From an uncultured Acidobacteriota bacterium (lineage in GTDB: Bacteria > Acidobacteriota > Thermoanaerobaculia > UBA5066): a DNA stretch of 64,000 bases. Location: assembly GCA_903845115.1 (NCBI GenBank), contig CAIMWE010000013.1, positions 1-64,000 on the forward strand. The letters are read 5' to 3'. Shown here in pieces: positions 31,550 through 41,458 of this stretch. The position numbers and the translations under genes are program-made. The notes below the pieces were generated by a model. That model saw nothing but the letters and a program-made list of their open reading frames with translations. It searched no databases and was not told the DNA's origin. Positions within the stretch are counted from its first letter, which is position 1. Every line of letters begins with the position of its first letter.

Positions 31550-33508
31550 TCAGGCTCCCTTCCTGATCGTGACCGTTCCGGAGGTCGCCTGGATGACGAC
31601 CTTCGGCCCTCCCCCGTTCAGCTTCCCTTCGCCGCGGAGCGTCCCGGCCCGGCGCACGACCGCCAGCTCCGGAAAGTCGGACCGGATCTGGCGCTCGGAG
31701 TCGGCGCCGTTCACCTGGACGTCGAGATCGGCGCGAGCCCCCGCCGGAAGGGTGAGCGTCACGTCGCCGCCCCCGGAGACCAGCTCGACGGGCGACAGGA
31801 CCTTTCCCGAGAGCTCGCAGACGATCGCCCCGCCGAGCGTCTCCGCGTTCACGGCCCCCCCGGCCCTCTTCACGACGATGTCGCCGCCGGCCGTCCGCGC
31901 CTCGAGCGCCCCGCCCACGGACCGGACCGAGATGTCGCCCCCCATCGTCTCGACCCTTGCCGACCCCGCCACCGACCCGATCGTCACGTTCCCCCCGAGA
32001 GTCCTCGCGTCCAGGTCGCCGCCGACCGCGTCCACCCTCACGTCCCCGCCCGAAGCGGAGAGCGTGGCCCCCTTCGCCGCCTCGCCGAGGGTGATCTGGC
32101 CCGCACGCGACCGGATCTTCGCGAAGCCCGAGACCTTCCCCACGACGATGTCGCCGGCGGGCGCCGTCGACGTGAAGTCCCCTTCCACGTCACCCACCCT
32201 CGTCTCCTCCTCCTCGCCATGGCCGCGGATCACCCTCGCGTGGGGGACGGGCGGGATCGGAGGCACGGGAGGAACGTCCGCGACGACACCGGGGACGCGG
32301 ACGTGGATGCCGGGGGTCCGGACCATCACGACCCGCTCGTCCGGGAGGAGGTCCTTCGCATCGGCTGCCTTCGTTCCTTCGGCTAGCACGGCGACCTTGC
32401 CGTTCAAGGTGGAGCACCGGACCCTGGCCCCGCCGGAACCGAAGGCGCCCTCGTACGACCGGTTCAGGTTCACCCTCACGCTCCGGGCGATCTCCTCTCC
32501 CATCCGCCCCATCTCGCGGCCGAACTTCTCCATCTCGCGGGAGAGCTCGTCCATCGAGGCGTCCAGGTCACCCGTATCCACGTCGTGGGAGGGGTGCTCG
32601 GCCCGCTCCTTCCCGCGTTCGGCCCGTGCCTTCTCGCGCTCGGCGCGGGCCTTCTCGCGGTCGACCTCGCGGACTGCGATCCGGATCTCCTTCTCGCCCT
32701 CGCCGGCGCGGGCCGGGAGCGCGAAGGTCGAGGAGATCGTCCCGTTCGTCGTCTTCGCCGAGAGCTTGAACCCCGCCGTGGGAGGAAGGACGACCACCAC
32801 GTCGCCGTTCACCGTCTCCGCGTCCACCCCGGCGTCCGCGGGCAGCTCGGAGCAAGCGGCGTGGACGGCCCCGTTCACCGTCTTCACTTTCAGCCCCCGC
32901 CGGGCACCGGAGACGTCGATCGCGCCGTTGACCGTCTTCAGCTGCTGCTCAGCGGCAACCGCCTTCGTGACGATCGCCCCGTTCACCGTCGAGACGTCGA
33001 GCGAAACTCCCGCCGGGACGATGATCTGGTAGCGGGCCTCGACCCGGCCCTTCTCGTTCCCACCCTGGTGCGTCTGCAGCCGCTTCTTCCCGTCGACGAC
33101 GACGACCTGGCTCCCGGGGCCCCTCGCCGCCAGGAAGAGGTCCCCCCTGTCGTTCTCGAAGACGACCTTCGTCTCCGCGAGGAGCTTCTCCGCCCGCTCC
33201 TTCGTCTCCGCTCTGGCGGTCAGCACCACGGTGGCCGCGAAAGAAGTCCCGGCCGTCGCCTCGACCTCGCCGCTCACCCCCTTGACCGTGAGGGAGCGGA
33301 GCACGCCCGACGCCTTGACGGTCTCGGTCCTCGAGGCCTTCCCCGGGAGCTGGTCGCCCAGGAGGGGACGGGCGACCGTGAAGATCAGGAACGCCAGGAT
33401 CAGGACGATCCAGAGGAGCGCGTTCCGGACGCCGTGTGGGTTGGAAGAATCGGCGGGGCTGCTGTTCGTGTCCATGTCCGTGGGACGGTCGTTCGGGGGA
33501 AAAGTCAC
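31550..33508 (-). CDS. DUF4097-type beta-helix protein with N-terminal anchor
   Basis: A 652-residue protein. One membrane helix (about 28-48, NALLWIVLILAFLIFTV) anchors a long repetitive beta structure: STVNGAI, KTVNGAI, KTVNGAV, ETVNGDV, KTTNGTI, then later ASGGDVRV, AVGGDLDA, TLGGNVTI, TMGGDISV, TAGGDIVV. This G-D/N rung pattern is the DUF4097 putative adhesin fold. A charged helix (AREKARAEREKARAE-like) separates the two halves. It is third in an operon with an ECF sigma and its anti-sigma, so it is probably an output or sensor of that pathway. Start GTG 33508; ATG at 33475 is an alternative. Confidence 0.75.
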   Translation of the reverse strand: MTFPPNDRPTDMDTNSSPADSSNPHGVRNALLWIVLILAFLIFTVARPLLGDQLPGKASRTETVKASGVLRSLTVKGVSGEVEATAGTSFAATVVLTARAETKERAEKLLAETKVVFENDRGDLFLAARGPGSQVVVVDGKKRLQTHQGGNEKGRVEARYQIIVPAGVSLDVSTVNGAIVTKAVAAEQQLKTVNGAIDVSGARRGLKVKTVNGAVHAACSELPADAGVDAETVNGDVVVVLPPTAGFKLSAKTTNGTISSTFALPARAGEGEKEIRIAVREVDREKARAEREKARAERGKERAEHPSHDVDTGDLDASMDELSREMEKFGREMGRMGEEIARSVRVNLNRSYEGAFGSGGARVRCSTLNGKVAVLAEGTKAADAKDLLPDERVVMVRTPGIHVRVPGVVADVPPVPPIPPVPHARVIRGHGEEEETRVGDVEGDFTSTAPAGDIVVGKVSGFAKIRSRAGQITLGEAAKGATLSASGGDVRVDAVGGDLDARTLGGNVTIGSVAGSARVETMGGDISVRSVGGALEARTAGGDIVVKRAGGAVNAETLGGAIVCELSGKVLSPVELVSGGGDVTLTLPAGARADLDVQVNGADSERQIRSDFPELAVVRRAGTLRGEGKLNGGGPKVVIQATSGTVTIRKGA

Positions 33509-33536
33509 GCTCGGAGGGGGCGTTGGGGCCCGTTCC

Positions 33537-34517
33537 TCACAGCGCGAGCCGGCCGAGCGCCGACGCCGCCTTCGCCCGGAGGTAGCCGCTCTCCCGCTCG
33601 TCGTTCGCCTTCTCCTGGAGCGTCTCGATCGAGGGGCGGTCCTTCAGGGTCACGGCCGCCTTCGCGAGCCCCTCCACGGCGATCATCCGGATCCCGGGGA
33701 CCGCCTCGGTCCTCAGGCAGGCGATGAGGGCGTCCCTCGTCTCGGGAGTGGGCGGGAGCTGGGAGAGCGCTTCCGCCGTCTTCTTCCTGACGCCGGGGTT
33801 CCGGTCGGTCGTCAACGTCTTCGCGAGGACCGCGACGATCCCGTCGTCCGGCGAGACGCTGCCGGCCGCGATCCGCTCCGAGACGAGGTCGAGGGCCTGG
33901 CCCTGTGCCCCCTCGTTCGCCCCGCCTCCCGCGACCAGGTATGTGAGGAGGCTCTCGATCCCCTTCTCGTCGGGGCGGCCCACCACGGTGTAGCGGGTGG
34001 TGACGTCGAACGACACCCCCAGGCGTCCGCGGGCGTCGACCGGCTGATAGGTGACGTTCGCCATGCGCGGCCGGCCCGAGAGGTCGGGGACCGTCCGGGA
34101 GGCGTCGACCATGCGGTCGTTCGAGACCGGGAGGACCGCCTCGACGGCCGGCCGCTCCGGCTTGGCGGAGGCCGGCCCGGCAGCCGGGGCCCAGAGCTGG
34201 GCGGAGAGGAACCCGCCCAGCCCCATGACGACGAGCGCCGCGACCCGGCGCATCCCAGGCCAGCTGAACCCGGCCGTCCGCGGAGCCCGCTTCAGGGTCG
34301 CCGCTTCCATCAGGGACAGGGTCTCCCGCGCGAATCGGGGGGAAGGGACCGGTCCGGGGTCGTCGCCCAGGGCTTCCCAGGCCGTCTCGAGACGGCCCCG
34401 TTCGGCGCAGCAGTCGGCGCAGGTCGACAGGTGGCGGTCGAGATCGCGCTCGACCTCCGGGGCGATCTCTCCCGTCAGCTTCAGGAGGGAAAAACTGGGG
34501 ACGTCGCGGCATTCCAT
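33537..34517 (-). CDS. zinc-finger anti-sigma factor with HEAT-like C-terminal region
   Basis: A 326-residue membrane protein. Residues 1-45 contain the anti-sigma zinc finger HLSTCADC (His29, Cys33, Cys36). A membrane helix follows at about 80-100 (VAALVVMGLGGFLSAQLW). The outer part has a short beta region and then helical HEAT-like repeats (LVSERIAAGSVSPDDGIVAVL, VRKKTAEALSQLP, LRTEAVPGIRMIAVEGLAKAA). It should hold the upstream sigma factor inactive until a periplasmic or surface signal. ATG at 34517 has GGAG 7 bases upstream and lies inside the sigma gene, overlapping it by 37 bp. Confidence 0.82.
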   Translation of the reverse strand: MECRDVPSFSLLKLTGEIAPEVERDLDRHLSTCADCCAERGRLETAWEALGDDPGPVPSPRFARETLSLMEAATLKRAPRTAGFSWPGMRRVAALVVMGLGGFLSAQLWAPAAGPASAKPERPAVEAVLPVSNDRMVDASRTVPDLSGRPRMANVTYQPVDARGRLGVSFDVTTRYTVVGRPDEKGIESLLTYLVAGGGANEGAQGQALDLVSERIAAGSVSPDDGIVAVLAKTLTTDRNPGVRKKTAEALSQLPPTPETRDALIACLRTEAVPGIRMIAVEGLAKAAVTLKDRPSIETLQEKANDERESGYLRAKAASALGRLAL

Positions 34518-35101
34518 GACTTGTCTCCTTCGGAGAAGTGGGTCTTCAGGGTCTCCATCGCCCGGTAGATCCGGGTCTTCACGGCCCCCTCGGTGATGCC
34601 GAGGGCGCGGGCGATCTCGACATAGGAGAGATCGTGGTACCTCGCGAGGATCAGCGCCTCGCGCTGCTCGTGCGAGAGGAGGGCAAGAGCCTGCCGGACC
34701 AGGCGGACCCGTTCCGCGCCCAGGGCGTTCATCTCGGCCGAGGGGTCCGATGCGGGCGGCTCCGGCACTGCCTCGAGCGGGACCGCCCCTGCGCGACGGC
34801 TCACCCGGAGCCGGTCCCGGCAGGCGTTCGCGGCGATCGCGAAGAGCCACGAGGCGACCGGAGCCCTGCCGTCGTACTGCTCCGCCCGGTCGATCATGCG
34901 GAGGAAAACCTCCTGGGTCACCTCCTCGGCCTCGCTCCGGTTCCCCAGCATGCGGGTGGTGAAGCCGAGGATCGGCGAGGCGTACCGCGTGTAGAGCGCC
35001 TCCGACCCGGCCGGCTCCCCCCGCCGCACGAGCGCCATGTTCCCTGCGTCGTCCGGAGCTGGACGGCGGTCTCCATCGCGCACGAGACGGAGGGTCCTCA
35101 T
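34481..35101 (-). CDS. ECF-family RNA polymerase sigma factor
   Basis: A 206-residue sigma-70-type factor. Region 2 is at about 35-100 (ILGFTTRMLGNRSEAEEVTQEVFLR, then DGRAPVASWLFAIAANACRDR) and region 4 at about 135-190 (LALLSHEQREALILARYHDL, EIARALGITEGAVKTRIYRAM). It directs transcription of its own operon in most such systems. The 3' end overlaps the anti-sigma gene, as expected for a sigma/anti-sigma pair made in fixed ratio. ATG at 35101 is used; no clear Shine-Dalgarno. Confidence 0.92.
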   Translation of the reverse strand: MRTLRLVRDGDRRPAPDDAGNMALVRRGEPAGSEALYTRYASPILGFTTRMLGNRSEAEEVTQEVFLRMIDRAEQYDGRAPVASWLFAIAANACRDRLRVSRRAGAVPLEAVPEPPASDPSAEMNALGAERVRLVRQALALLSHEQREALILARYHDLSYVEIARALGITEGAVKTRIYRAMETLKTHFSEGDKSWNAATSPVFPS

Positions 35102-35152
35102 GCCCGTAGGACGACGGAGGCCGGGAAAGGTTTCGCTCTTGTCAGTCCGGGA

Positions 35153-35169
35153 GGAGGAGGGCCTCCTCC
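35153..35169 (-). terminator. inverted repeat after the beta-barrel gene
   Basis: GGAGGAGG-G-CCTCCTCC, just past the stop of the gene at 35174-35731. It has no T-run and a one-base centre, so only a weak terminator candidate. Confidence 0.25.
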
Positions 35170-35173
35170 CCCC

Positions 35174-35731
35174 TCAGAAGTAGTACCGGACCCCCGCCGA
35201 GAGCTGGAACGACGAGCCGCCCCGGTCGGAGACGCCGTTCACGAAGTGGAAAAGTCCTTGCCCCAGGATCGAGGTCCGGCGGTCGAAGAAGTACTCGACC
35301 CCGCCGCCGGCGTGGAGGCCGACCCGGCCGACCGTGCCCCCCTCCGGCGGGGAGATGCTGTAGAAGCCGACCCCTCCCGTCGCGAAGGGGACGAGACGTT
35401 CTCCCGCGAAGAAGTAGACGCCGGAGAGGAGGAACTGCCCGGCGGAGAAATTCCCGCCTCCCTCGATCGAGGTGGAGTGGTGGTCGTAGCTGAACGAGGC
35501 GCGGGCCGCGAAGGCCTTGCTGAAGCTGTAGTCGCCCTCGATCCCCAGGAGGTACCCAGTGTTGTACGACCCTTCGAAGGGGAAGGCGGCCCCTCCGAAC
35601 GCCCCGAGGGAGATCCCCTTCTCCTCCGGGAACGACGCGCCGAGAGCGAGCCCCGGGACGAAGGCGAGGACGAGGAAGACGGCGGCGGCGAGCATCGCCA
35701 TCGCGGCGGTCATCCGGAATCGAACGGTCAT
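35174..35731 (-). CDS. small outer-membrane beta-barrel protein
   Basis: A 185-residue protein with a signal peptide (AMLAAAVFLVLAFVPGLALGA) and alternating amphipathic strands with aromatic ends (GIEGDYSFSKAFAARASFSY, HAGGGVEYFFDRRTSILGQ), ending in Tyr-Tyr-Phe, the C-terminal Phe signal for outer-membrane assembly. The pattern fits the eight-stranded OmpX/OmpW-like group. I use ATG at 35731 because GGAGGG lies 4 bases upstream; ATG at 35743 is less well placed. Function unknown. Confidence 0.75.
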   Translation of the reverse strand: MTVRFRMTAAMAMLAAAVFLVLAFVPGLALGASFPEEKGISLGAFGGAAFPFEGSYNTGYLLGIEGDYSFSKAFAARASFSYDHHSTSIEGGGNFSAGQFLLSGVYFFAGERLVPFATGGVGFYSISPPEGGTVGRVGLHAGGGVEYFFDRRTSILGQGLFHFVNGVSDRGGSSFQLSAGVRYYF

Positions 35732-35839
35732 GAATCCCTCCATCGCTTAGTGTCGGCAGGTGAAAATTCCTCACTCCGGCCGGACTGCCCCGAGTCTACA
35801 CAGAATCTATTCCGGGCCGGTGGCATGATCGGAGCCTCG

Positions 35840-36946
35840 ATGCCACCGAAGGGACGGGTCCTCGTCGACCTCGGAAAGCTGAGCAACCTCGAGGTCGGCC
35901 TCGGGGAGGTCTCCCGCCGGTTCGGGGAGGAGCTGGGCCGGCAGCTCGACGCCGGGGCCGCCGCCGACCTCGCCGTCGACCTGCTGGTCCCCCCAGCCTT
36001 CCACCGGGGGTTCGGCAGGGAGGCCCGCACCCGGAAGATCCAGGCGCACCACCGTCTCCTCCCGGTCGGCGGCGAGTACGACATCTGGCACGAGCTGCAC
36101 CAGGACAGCTCCCTCCGCCCGGCCTCGAAACGGAGCCGCCTCCTCCTGACCATCCACGACCTGAACTTCCTCTACGAGAAGGAGCCGGCGAAGGCCCGCC
36201 GCCGCCTCCAGAAGATCCAGGAGAAGGTCGACCGGGCCACCCTCGTCATCGCCATCTCCCAGTTCACGGCGAACGAGGTGCGCGCCCACCTCCACCTGAA
36301 AGGGCGGCCCGTCGAGGTGATCCCGAACGGCGTCCCCGACGTCTCGTCCGCCCCCTCTCTCCGGCCCGCCTTTCTCCCTGAAGGGCGCCCGTTCCTCTTC
36401 ACGGTTTGCCACCTCACCGCCAAGAAGAACGTCCACGTCCTCCTCGACCTCGCCAGGCTCGTCCCGGACCGGCTCTTCGTCCTGGCCGGGGACCGCGACA
36501 CGCCGTACGGCCGGATGCTCGCGGGACGGGTCGAGGACGAGCGAATTGCGAACGTCCTCCTGCCCGGGAAGGTCTCCGACGAGGAGAAGAGCTGGCTCCA
36601 CCAGAATGCTGAAGGCTTCCTCTTCCCCTCGCTGTTCGAGGGGTTCGGCCTCCCGGTCGTCGAGGCGATGTCGTGCGGGAAGCCGGTCTTCGCCAGCCGC
36701 TGCACGGCCCTGCCGGAAGTCGCCGGCGACGGAGGGTTCTTCTTCGAGACCTTCGACCCGGCCGGGATGGAGAGGACCCTCCGCGAAGGGCTGGCGGCGT
36801 TCCGCGCCGACCCGGACGGCTGCGCCGGCCGGGCGCGCCGGAACGCGGGGCGCTTCCGGTGGGACACGACCGTCCGGCGGTACCTGGACCTCTACCGGCG
36901 CCTCGCCGGACTCCCGGTCGCGATCGCCCGGACCGGCGAGGCGTGA
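35840..36946 (+). CDS. GT4-family glycosyltransferase
   Basis: A 368-residue cytoplasmic enzyme with the GT-B fold. Visible are LLLTIHDLNFLYE, VIAISQFTANEVRAHL, VIPNGVPDV, then the nucleotide-sugar half FTVCHLTAKKNVHVLLDLA, VLLPGKVSDEEKSWL and the EX7E-type motif FPSLFEGFGLPVVEAMSCG. GT4 enzymes build lipopolysaccharide, capsule or other glycans with retention of configuration. ATG at 35840 is preferred (GGAG 5 bases upstream); ATG at 35825 is possible. It stands alone and converges on copA with 7 bases between the stops. Sugar and acceptor unknown. Confidence 0.85.
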   Translation: MPPKGRVLVDLGKLSNLEVGLGEVSRRFGEELGRQLDAGAAADLAVDLLVPPAFHRGFGREARTRKIQAHHRLLPVGGEYDIWHELHQDSSLRPASKRSRLLLTIHDLNFLYEKEPAKARRRLQKIQEKVDRATLVIAISQFTANEVRAHLHLKGRPVEVIPNGVPDVSSAPSLRPAFLPEGRPFLFTVCHLTAKKNVHVLLDLARLVPDRLFVLAGDRDTPYGRMLAGRVEDERIANVLLPGKVSDEEKSWLHQNAEGFLFPSLFEGFGLPVVEAMSCGKPVFASRCTALPEVAGDGGFFFETFDPAGMERTLREGLAAFRADPDGCAGRARRNAGRFRWDTTVRRYLDLYRRLAGLPVAIARTGEA

Positions 36947-36953
36947 GGAACTC

Positions 36954-39266
36954 CTACCTCCCGAAGCGGCGGAGCCGGAGGGCGTTCGTCACGACGCTCA
37001 CCGACGAGAGCGCCATGGCGCCCCCGGCGATCATCGGGTTGAGCGTCCACCCGGTCCAGGGATAGAGGACCCCCGCCGCGACCGGGATCAGGAGCACGTT
37101 GTAGACGAAGGCGAGCGCGAGGTTCTGGCGGATCGTCGAGACGGTCGCGGTCGAGAGGTCCAGCGCCTTCCGGACCCCCTCGAGCGCCCCGCCCACCAGG
37201 GTGACGTCCGCCGCCGCCATCGCCACGTCGGTCCCCGTTCCCATCGCGATCCCGAGGTCGGCGGCCGCGAGCGCCGGGGCGTCGTTGATCCCGTCGCCGA
37301 CCATCGCCACGACCGCGCCGGCCGCCTGCAGCTCCGACACCTTCTGCGCCTTCTCGTGCGGCCGCACCGCCGAGAAGACGTTCGCGGGGGGGATCCCCGC
37401 TTCGGCGGCGATCCTCGCGGCCACCTCGGGCCGGTCGCCGGTCAGGAGGTAGACGCTCCGCCCCGACCGGACGAGTTGCTGCAGCTCCTCCCGCGCTCCC
37501 GCCTTCACCCGGTCGCTCGCGTCGACGCGGCCGGCGAAACGGCCGTCCACCGCGACCAGGAGCGACGTCCCGGCGGACCCGGACGACATGGCCCCTTCCG
37601 GGACGCTCACGCCGGAGGAGGAGAGGAACTCCGCGGTGCCGGCCGCCACCTTCCGTCCGGCCACGATCCCGGACACACCGGCCCCGGGCACCGCGCGGAC
37701 CTCCTTCGCACCCGGGACCGTCAACGACCGGTCCCGCGCCTCGAGGAGGACCGCCGCGGCGAGCGGGTGCTCCGACTGGCTCTCCACGGCGGCCAGGAGC
37801 GAGAGGAGCTCGTCCTCGCCGACTCCCCCGGCCGCGCGGACCGCCGTGACCCGCGGCTTCCCTTCGGTCACCGTCCCGGTCTTGTCGAAGAGGACGGCGG
37901 TGACGCGGTGCGCCTTCTCGAGGGCGGCCGCGTTCCGGATCAGGATTCCCTGCTCCGCCCCGCGGCCCGTCCCGACGAGGAGGGCGGCCGGCGTCGCGAG
38001 TCCGAGGGCGCACGGACAGGCGATGATCAGGACCGCGGTGGCGGCGGTCAGCGCGCGCAGCAGACGGGGCTCCGGTCCGAACGCGAGCCACGCGGCCAGC
38101 GTGACCAGCGCGACCGCGACCACGGCGGGGACGAAGACCGCCGCGATCCGGTCGGCGAGGCGCTGGACGGGGGCCTTGGTCGTCTGGGCGTCCCGGACCA
38201 TCCGGACGATCCGGGCGAGCGCGGTCTGGCTGCCGACGCGGGTCGCCTCCATGACGAACGCGGCGTGGCCGTTGACGGTCGCGCCGATCACCGGGTCGCC
38301 CGGCGACTTGGCCACCGGGACCGACTCGCCCGTCACCATCGACTCGTCGATCGAGGTCGTCCCTTCGCGGATCACCCCGTCCGTCGGGAGCTTCTCGCCC
38401 GGCAGGACGCGCAGGCGGTCTCCGACCCGGATCTCCCCGGCCGGAATCTCCACCTCGGCGCCGTCCCTGAGGACGCGGGCGCTCTTCGCCGCGAGGGAGG
38501 CCAGCGCGCGGATCGCCTCGCCCGCCTTCCCCTTCGCCCGCTCCTCGAGGTACCGGCCCAGGAGGAGGAAGGCGATGATGACCACCGCGGCCTCGTAGTA
38601 GACCGGCACGTGGCCGCCGGCGTGGAACAGCTCGGGGAGGGCCGTCGCGAGCGCCGAGACCGCGAACGCCGTCCCGGTCCCGAGGGCGATCAGCGTGTTC
38701 ATGTCCGGGGAGAGCCGCCGGGCGGCCTTCGCTCCGGAGACGAAGAAGTCGTGCCCGGAGAAGCCGAGGACCATCGCCGTCGCGACCAGGAAGAGCACGT
38801 CCCGCCCGGGGAAGGTCACGCCGGCCATCGAGAGGGTGGTCACCGGGACCGCCACGGCGGCCGCCACGACGAGCTTCCGGCGGAGACGGTCGAGGGCGAG
38901 CGCCCGCTCGAGCCGCTCCTCGTCGATTCCCTGGTCGGGCGAGCCGGTCGACTCCGGCCCGGCCGCGGGCTTCAGCGTGGCGCCGAAGCCGATCGCCTCG
39001 ATCGCCTCCACCAGCCGCTCTGGCGGGAGCGCTGCGTCGGCGAGGACCACGCGGGCCCGGCCCGCGATCAGGTCGACGACCGCCGACGCGGTGCCCGGGA
39101 CCTCGCCGAGCGCCTTCTCGATCCGTGCGACGCAGGAGGCGCAGTGCATGCCGGTCACCGCGAGGTCGACCGACGGGCCCTCGGGCGCGTTCGAGGGACC
39201 TGCCGGGACCGGTTCGGACGGGACGGAAGGCGCGGCCGGGAGCGAGGGAAGAGAGGGGAGGTTCAT
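36954..39266 (-). CDS. copA: copper-transporting P1B-type ATPase
   Basis: A 770-residue membrane pump. One N-terminal metal-binding domain ([12 protein letters not shown], Cys42/Cys45), eight membrane helices, TGES actuator motif, CPC in [11 protein letters not shown], phosphorylation DKTGT, SEHPLA and [10 protein letters not shown] are all present; CPC with these partners marks Cu(I) export. It moves copper from cytoplasm to periplasm, where the CusCBA-like system (24-31 kb) can expel it. A Pro-rich segment precedes the metal domain. No Shine-Dalgarno: TAGACT lies 8 bases before the ATG, overlapping the -10 of the divergent S9 gene. Confidence 0.93.
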   Translation of the reverse strand: MNLPSLPSLPAAPSVPSEPVPAGPSNAPEGPSVDLAVTGMHCASCVARIEKALGEVPGTASAVVDLIAGRARVVLADAALPPERLVEAIEAIGFGATLKPAAGPESTGSPDQGIDEERLERALALDRLRRKLVVAAAVAVPVTTLSMAGVTFPGRDVLFLVATAMVLGFSGHDFFVSGAKAARRLSPDMNTLIALGTGTAFAVSALATALPELFHAGGHVPVYYEAAVVIIAFLLLGRYLEERAKGKAGEAIRALASLAAKSARVLRDGAEVEIPAGEIRVGDRLRVLPGEKLPTDGVIREGTTSIDESMVTGESVPVAKSPGDPVIGATVNGHAAFVMEATRVGSQTALARIVRMVRDAQTTKAPVQRLADRIAAVFVPAVVAVALVTLAAWLAFGPEPRLLRALTAATAVLIIACPCALGLATPAALLVGTGRGAEQGILIRNAAALEKAHRVTAVLFDKTGTVTEGKPRVTAVRAAGGVGEDELLSLLAAVESQSEHPLAAAVLLEARDRSLTVPGAKEVRAVPGAGVSGIVAGRKVAAGTAEFLSSSGVSVPEGAMSSGSAGTSLLVAVDGRFAGRVDASDRVKAGAREELQQLVRSGRSVYLLTGDRPEVAARIAAEAGIPPANVFSAVRPHEKAQKVSELQAAGAVVAMVGDGINDAPALAAADLGIAMGTGTDVAMAAADVTLVGGALEGVRKALDLSTATVSTIRQNLALAFVYNVLLIPVAAGVLYPWTGWTLNPMIAGGAMALSSVSVVTNALRLRRFGR

Positions 39267-39274
39267 CGGCGTGA

Positions 39275-39284
39275 AGTCTAGAAT
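39275..39284. promoter_or_regulatory. overlapping divergent -10 hexamers for copA and the S9 peptidase
   Basis: AGTCTAGAAT holds TAGAAT on the plus strand (9 bases before GTG 39294) and TAGACT on the minus strand (8 bases before ATG 39266), sharing TCTAGA's core. Polymerase could not open both at once. Neither gene has a Shine-Dalgarno. Confidence 0.45.
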
Positions 39285-39293
39285 GCTCCCGCC

Positions 39294-41378
39294 GTGTCGA
39301 CCCGACCGCTCCGTATCGCCCTTTCCGCCGCCGCCGCCGTCCTCTTCCTCCAGACCTTCCCCGCCGGCGCGAAACCCGGGGCGCCTGCGGCACCCTCCAC
39401 CGGCGAGGCGAAGAAGCGCCCGCTGACGGTCGACGAGATCTGGGCGATCGAGCGCGTCGGCGCGCCGGTCCTGTCGCCCGACGGGTCCCGGATCGCCTAC
39501 ACCGTCTCGACCTACGACGCCGGCGAGAACCGGCTCGACACGGACGTCTGGACCGTTCCGGCGGCGGGCGGCGATCCGCGCCGCCTGACCGCCCGCAGGG
39601 GCTCGAGCCGCTCGCCGGTTTTCAGCCCGGACGGGAAGCGCCTCGCGTTCGTCTCGAAGCGCGACACGGACAGGCAGAACCAGCTCTACGTCCTGCCGCT
39701 CGACGGCGGCGAGGCCGAGCGGGTGACGGAGATGCCTCTCGGAGTCTCCAGCCCGAGGTGGCTCCCCGACGGCCAGAGGATCGTCTTCGTCTCGACCGTC
39801 GTCACCGGGGCCGAGAGTCCCGAGGCGACGCAAAAGAAGGTCGACGAGCGCGAGAAGTCGAAGGTGAAGGCGCGCGCCACGGAGAACCGGCTCTACCGGT
39901 TCTGGGACCGGTGGCTGACCGACGACGAGTTCCCGCACCTCTTCGTCGTCGACGTCGCCACGCGGAAGGTGACCGACCTGCTGCCGGGCTCGAGACGGCT
40001 CTTCGACCTCCAGGAGTCGGGCGGCCGCAGCTACGACCTCTCGCCGGACGGAAGCGCCGTCGTCTTCTCGGCCAACTCGTCCCCCGAGCCGTACGCCTAC
40101 CTCAACGACGACCTCTTCCTCGTCTCCACCTCGGGAGGCGAGGTCCGGGACCTCACGGTGGCCAACGCCGCGGCCGACAGCGACCCGGTCTTCAGCCCCG
40201 ACGGGAAGCGGATCGCGTACGGCCTCCAGCGCCGGCCCGACGGCTGGCCCGACCGGACGCGGCTCGCCCTCCTCGACGTCGCAACGGGGAAGACGACGGT
40301 CCTGACGGAGGACTGGGACGTCTCCCCCTCGTCGTGGGTCTTCACGCCCGACGGCCGCTCCCTCGTCGTCACCGCGGAGGCCCAGGCCCGCACGAACCTC
40401 TACGCCGTCCCGGCCGCCGGCGGGGCGCCGAGGGAGATCCACCGCGGGGGGACGGTGACGGCACCCCGGGTCGCCCCCTCCGGCGAGGTCTTCTTCTCGA
40501 TCTCGTCCCTCTCGAAGCCGCCCGAGATCGCCGCGGTGAAGCCCGACGGCACCGGTCTGCGCTGGCTGACGCGCGCCAACGACGAGCGGATGGCGGGCCT
40601 TTCGCTCGGCAAGGTCCGCGACGTGACGTTCGAGGGGGCCGGGGGAGACCAGGTCCAGATGTACGTCGTGGAGCCCCCGGGATTCGACCCGAGGAAGAAG
40701 GTCCCTCTCGTCCACCTCCTCCACGGCGGGCCGGTGGGGACGTCCGGAGACGCCTTCAGCTTCCGGTGGAACGCCCACGCGTTCGCCGCGCCCGGCTACC
40801 TCGTGGCCATGGTCAACTTCCACGGCTCGTCCAGCTTCGGCCAGAAGTGGGTCGAGTCGATCCTGGGCGCACCCGCCGACAGGCCCTTCACCGACGTGAT
40901 GAAGGCCACCGATTTCCTGATCGCGGAAGGGTCGGTCGACGAGGGCAAGATGGCGGCGGCCGGAGGCTCGTACGGCGGCTACCTCGTGAACTGGATCGCG
41001 GGACACACGGCGCGCTTCACGACGCTGATCAGCCACGCCGGCGTCTATGACCTGCTCGGTCAGTTCGCGTCCGACATGACGTTCGGGCGCCAGCACTCGT
41101 ACGGCGGCTATCCGTACACGAACCTGTCGAACGTCGAGAGGTGGAGCCCGAACCGGCACGCGAAGGGCTTCTCGACGCCGATGCTGATCCTCCACGGCGA
41201 GCGCGATTTCCGAGTCCCGCTCACCCAGGGGCTCGAGATCTACGGCGTCCTCACCGCGAAGGAGGTCCCGGCCCGCCTCGTCGTCTACCCCGACGAGAAC
41301 CACTGGGTGCTCAAGGGGAGCAACGCGAAGCACTGGTACGGCGAGGTTCTCGGCTGGCTCGCGCGGTGGTTCAAGTGA
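39294..41378 (+). CDS. exported S9-family prolyl oligopeptidase
   Basis: A 694-residue protein with a signal peptide ([17 protein letters not shown]). The first 400 residues form a WD40-like propeller ([42 protein letters not shown]). The C-terminal alpha/beta hydrolase has the nucleophile in GGSYGGY (Ser559), Asp in HGERDFRVP and His in DENHWV, as in DPP IV and acylaminoacyl peptidases. It cleaves short peptides in the periplasm or outside. GTG start; convergent with the M28 peptidase gene, the space between filled by a palindromic repeat. Confidence 0.9.
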   Translation: MSTRPLRIALSAAAAVLFLQTFPAGAKPGAPAAPSTGEAKKRPLTVDEIWAIERVGAPVLSPDGSRIAYTVSTYDAGENRLDTDVWTVPAAGGDPRRLTARRGSSRSPVFSPDGKRLAFVSKRDTDRQNQLYVLPLDGGEAERVTEMPLGVSSPRWLPDGQRIVFVSTVVTGAESPEATQKKVDEREKSKVKARATENRLYRFWDRWLTDDEFPHLFVVDVATRKVTDLLPGSRRLFDLQESGGRSYDLSPDGSAVVFSANSSPEPYAYLNDDLFLVSTSGGEVRDLTVANAAADSDPVFSPDGKRIAYGLQRRPDGWPDRTRLALLDVATGKTTVLTEDWDVSPSSWVFTPDGRSLVVTAEAQARTNLYAVPAAGGAPREIHRGGTVTAPRVAPSGEVFFSISSLSKPPEIAAVKPDGTGLRWLTRANDERMAGLSLGKVRDVTFEGAGGDQVQMYVVEPPGFDPRKKVPLVHLLHGGPVGTSGDAFSFRWNAHAFAAPGYLVAMVNFHGSSSFGQKWVESILGAPADRPFTDVMKATDFLIAEGSVDEGKMAAAGGSYGGYLVNWIAGHTARFTTLISHAGVYDLLGQFASDMTFGRQHSYGGYPYTNLSNVERWSPNRHAKGFSTPMLILHGERDFRVPLTQGLEIYGVLTAKEVPARLVVYPDENHWVLKGSNAKHWYGEVLGWLARWFK

Positions 41379-41400
41379 GAGGTCGGCCCAGCGCCGCCTC

Positions 41401-41458
41401 TTAGTACCCCGCTCCCCAAGTACGATGACGTCACCGTATTTGTGGAGCGGGGTACTTA
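41401..41458 (-). repeat. palindromic REP-like element, copy 1
   Basis: Arms GTACCCCGCTCC and GGAGCGGGGTAC (perfect 12 bp) enclose a near-palindromic core around GTGACGTCA. Read on the minus strand it begins AAGTACCCCGCTCC and shares its first 32 bases exactly with copy 2 at 52058-52118. The first two bases complete the TAA stop of the M28 gene. Confidence 0.85.
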
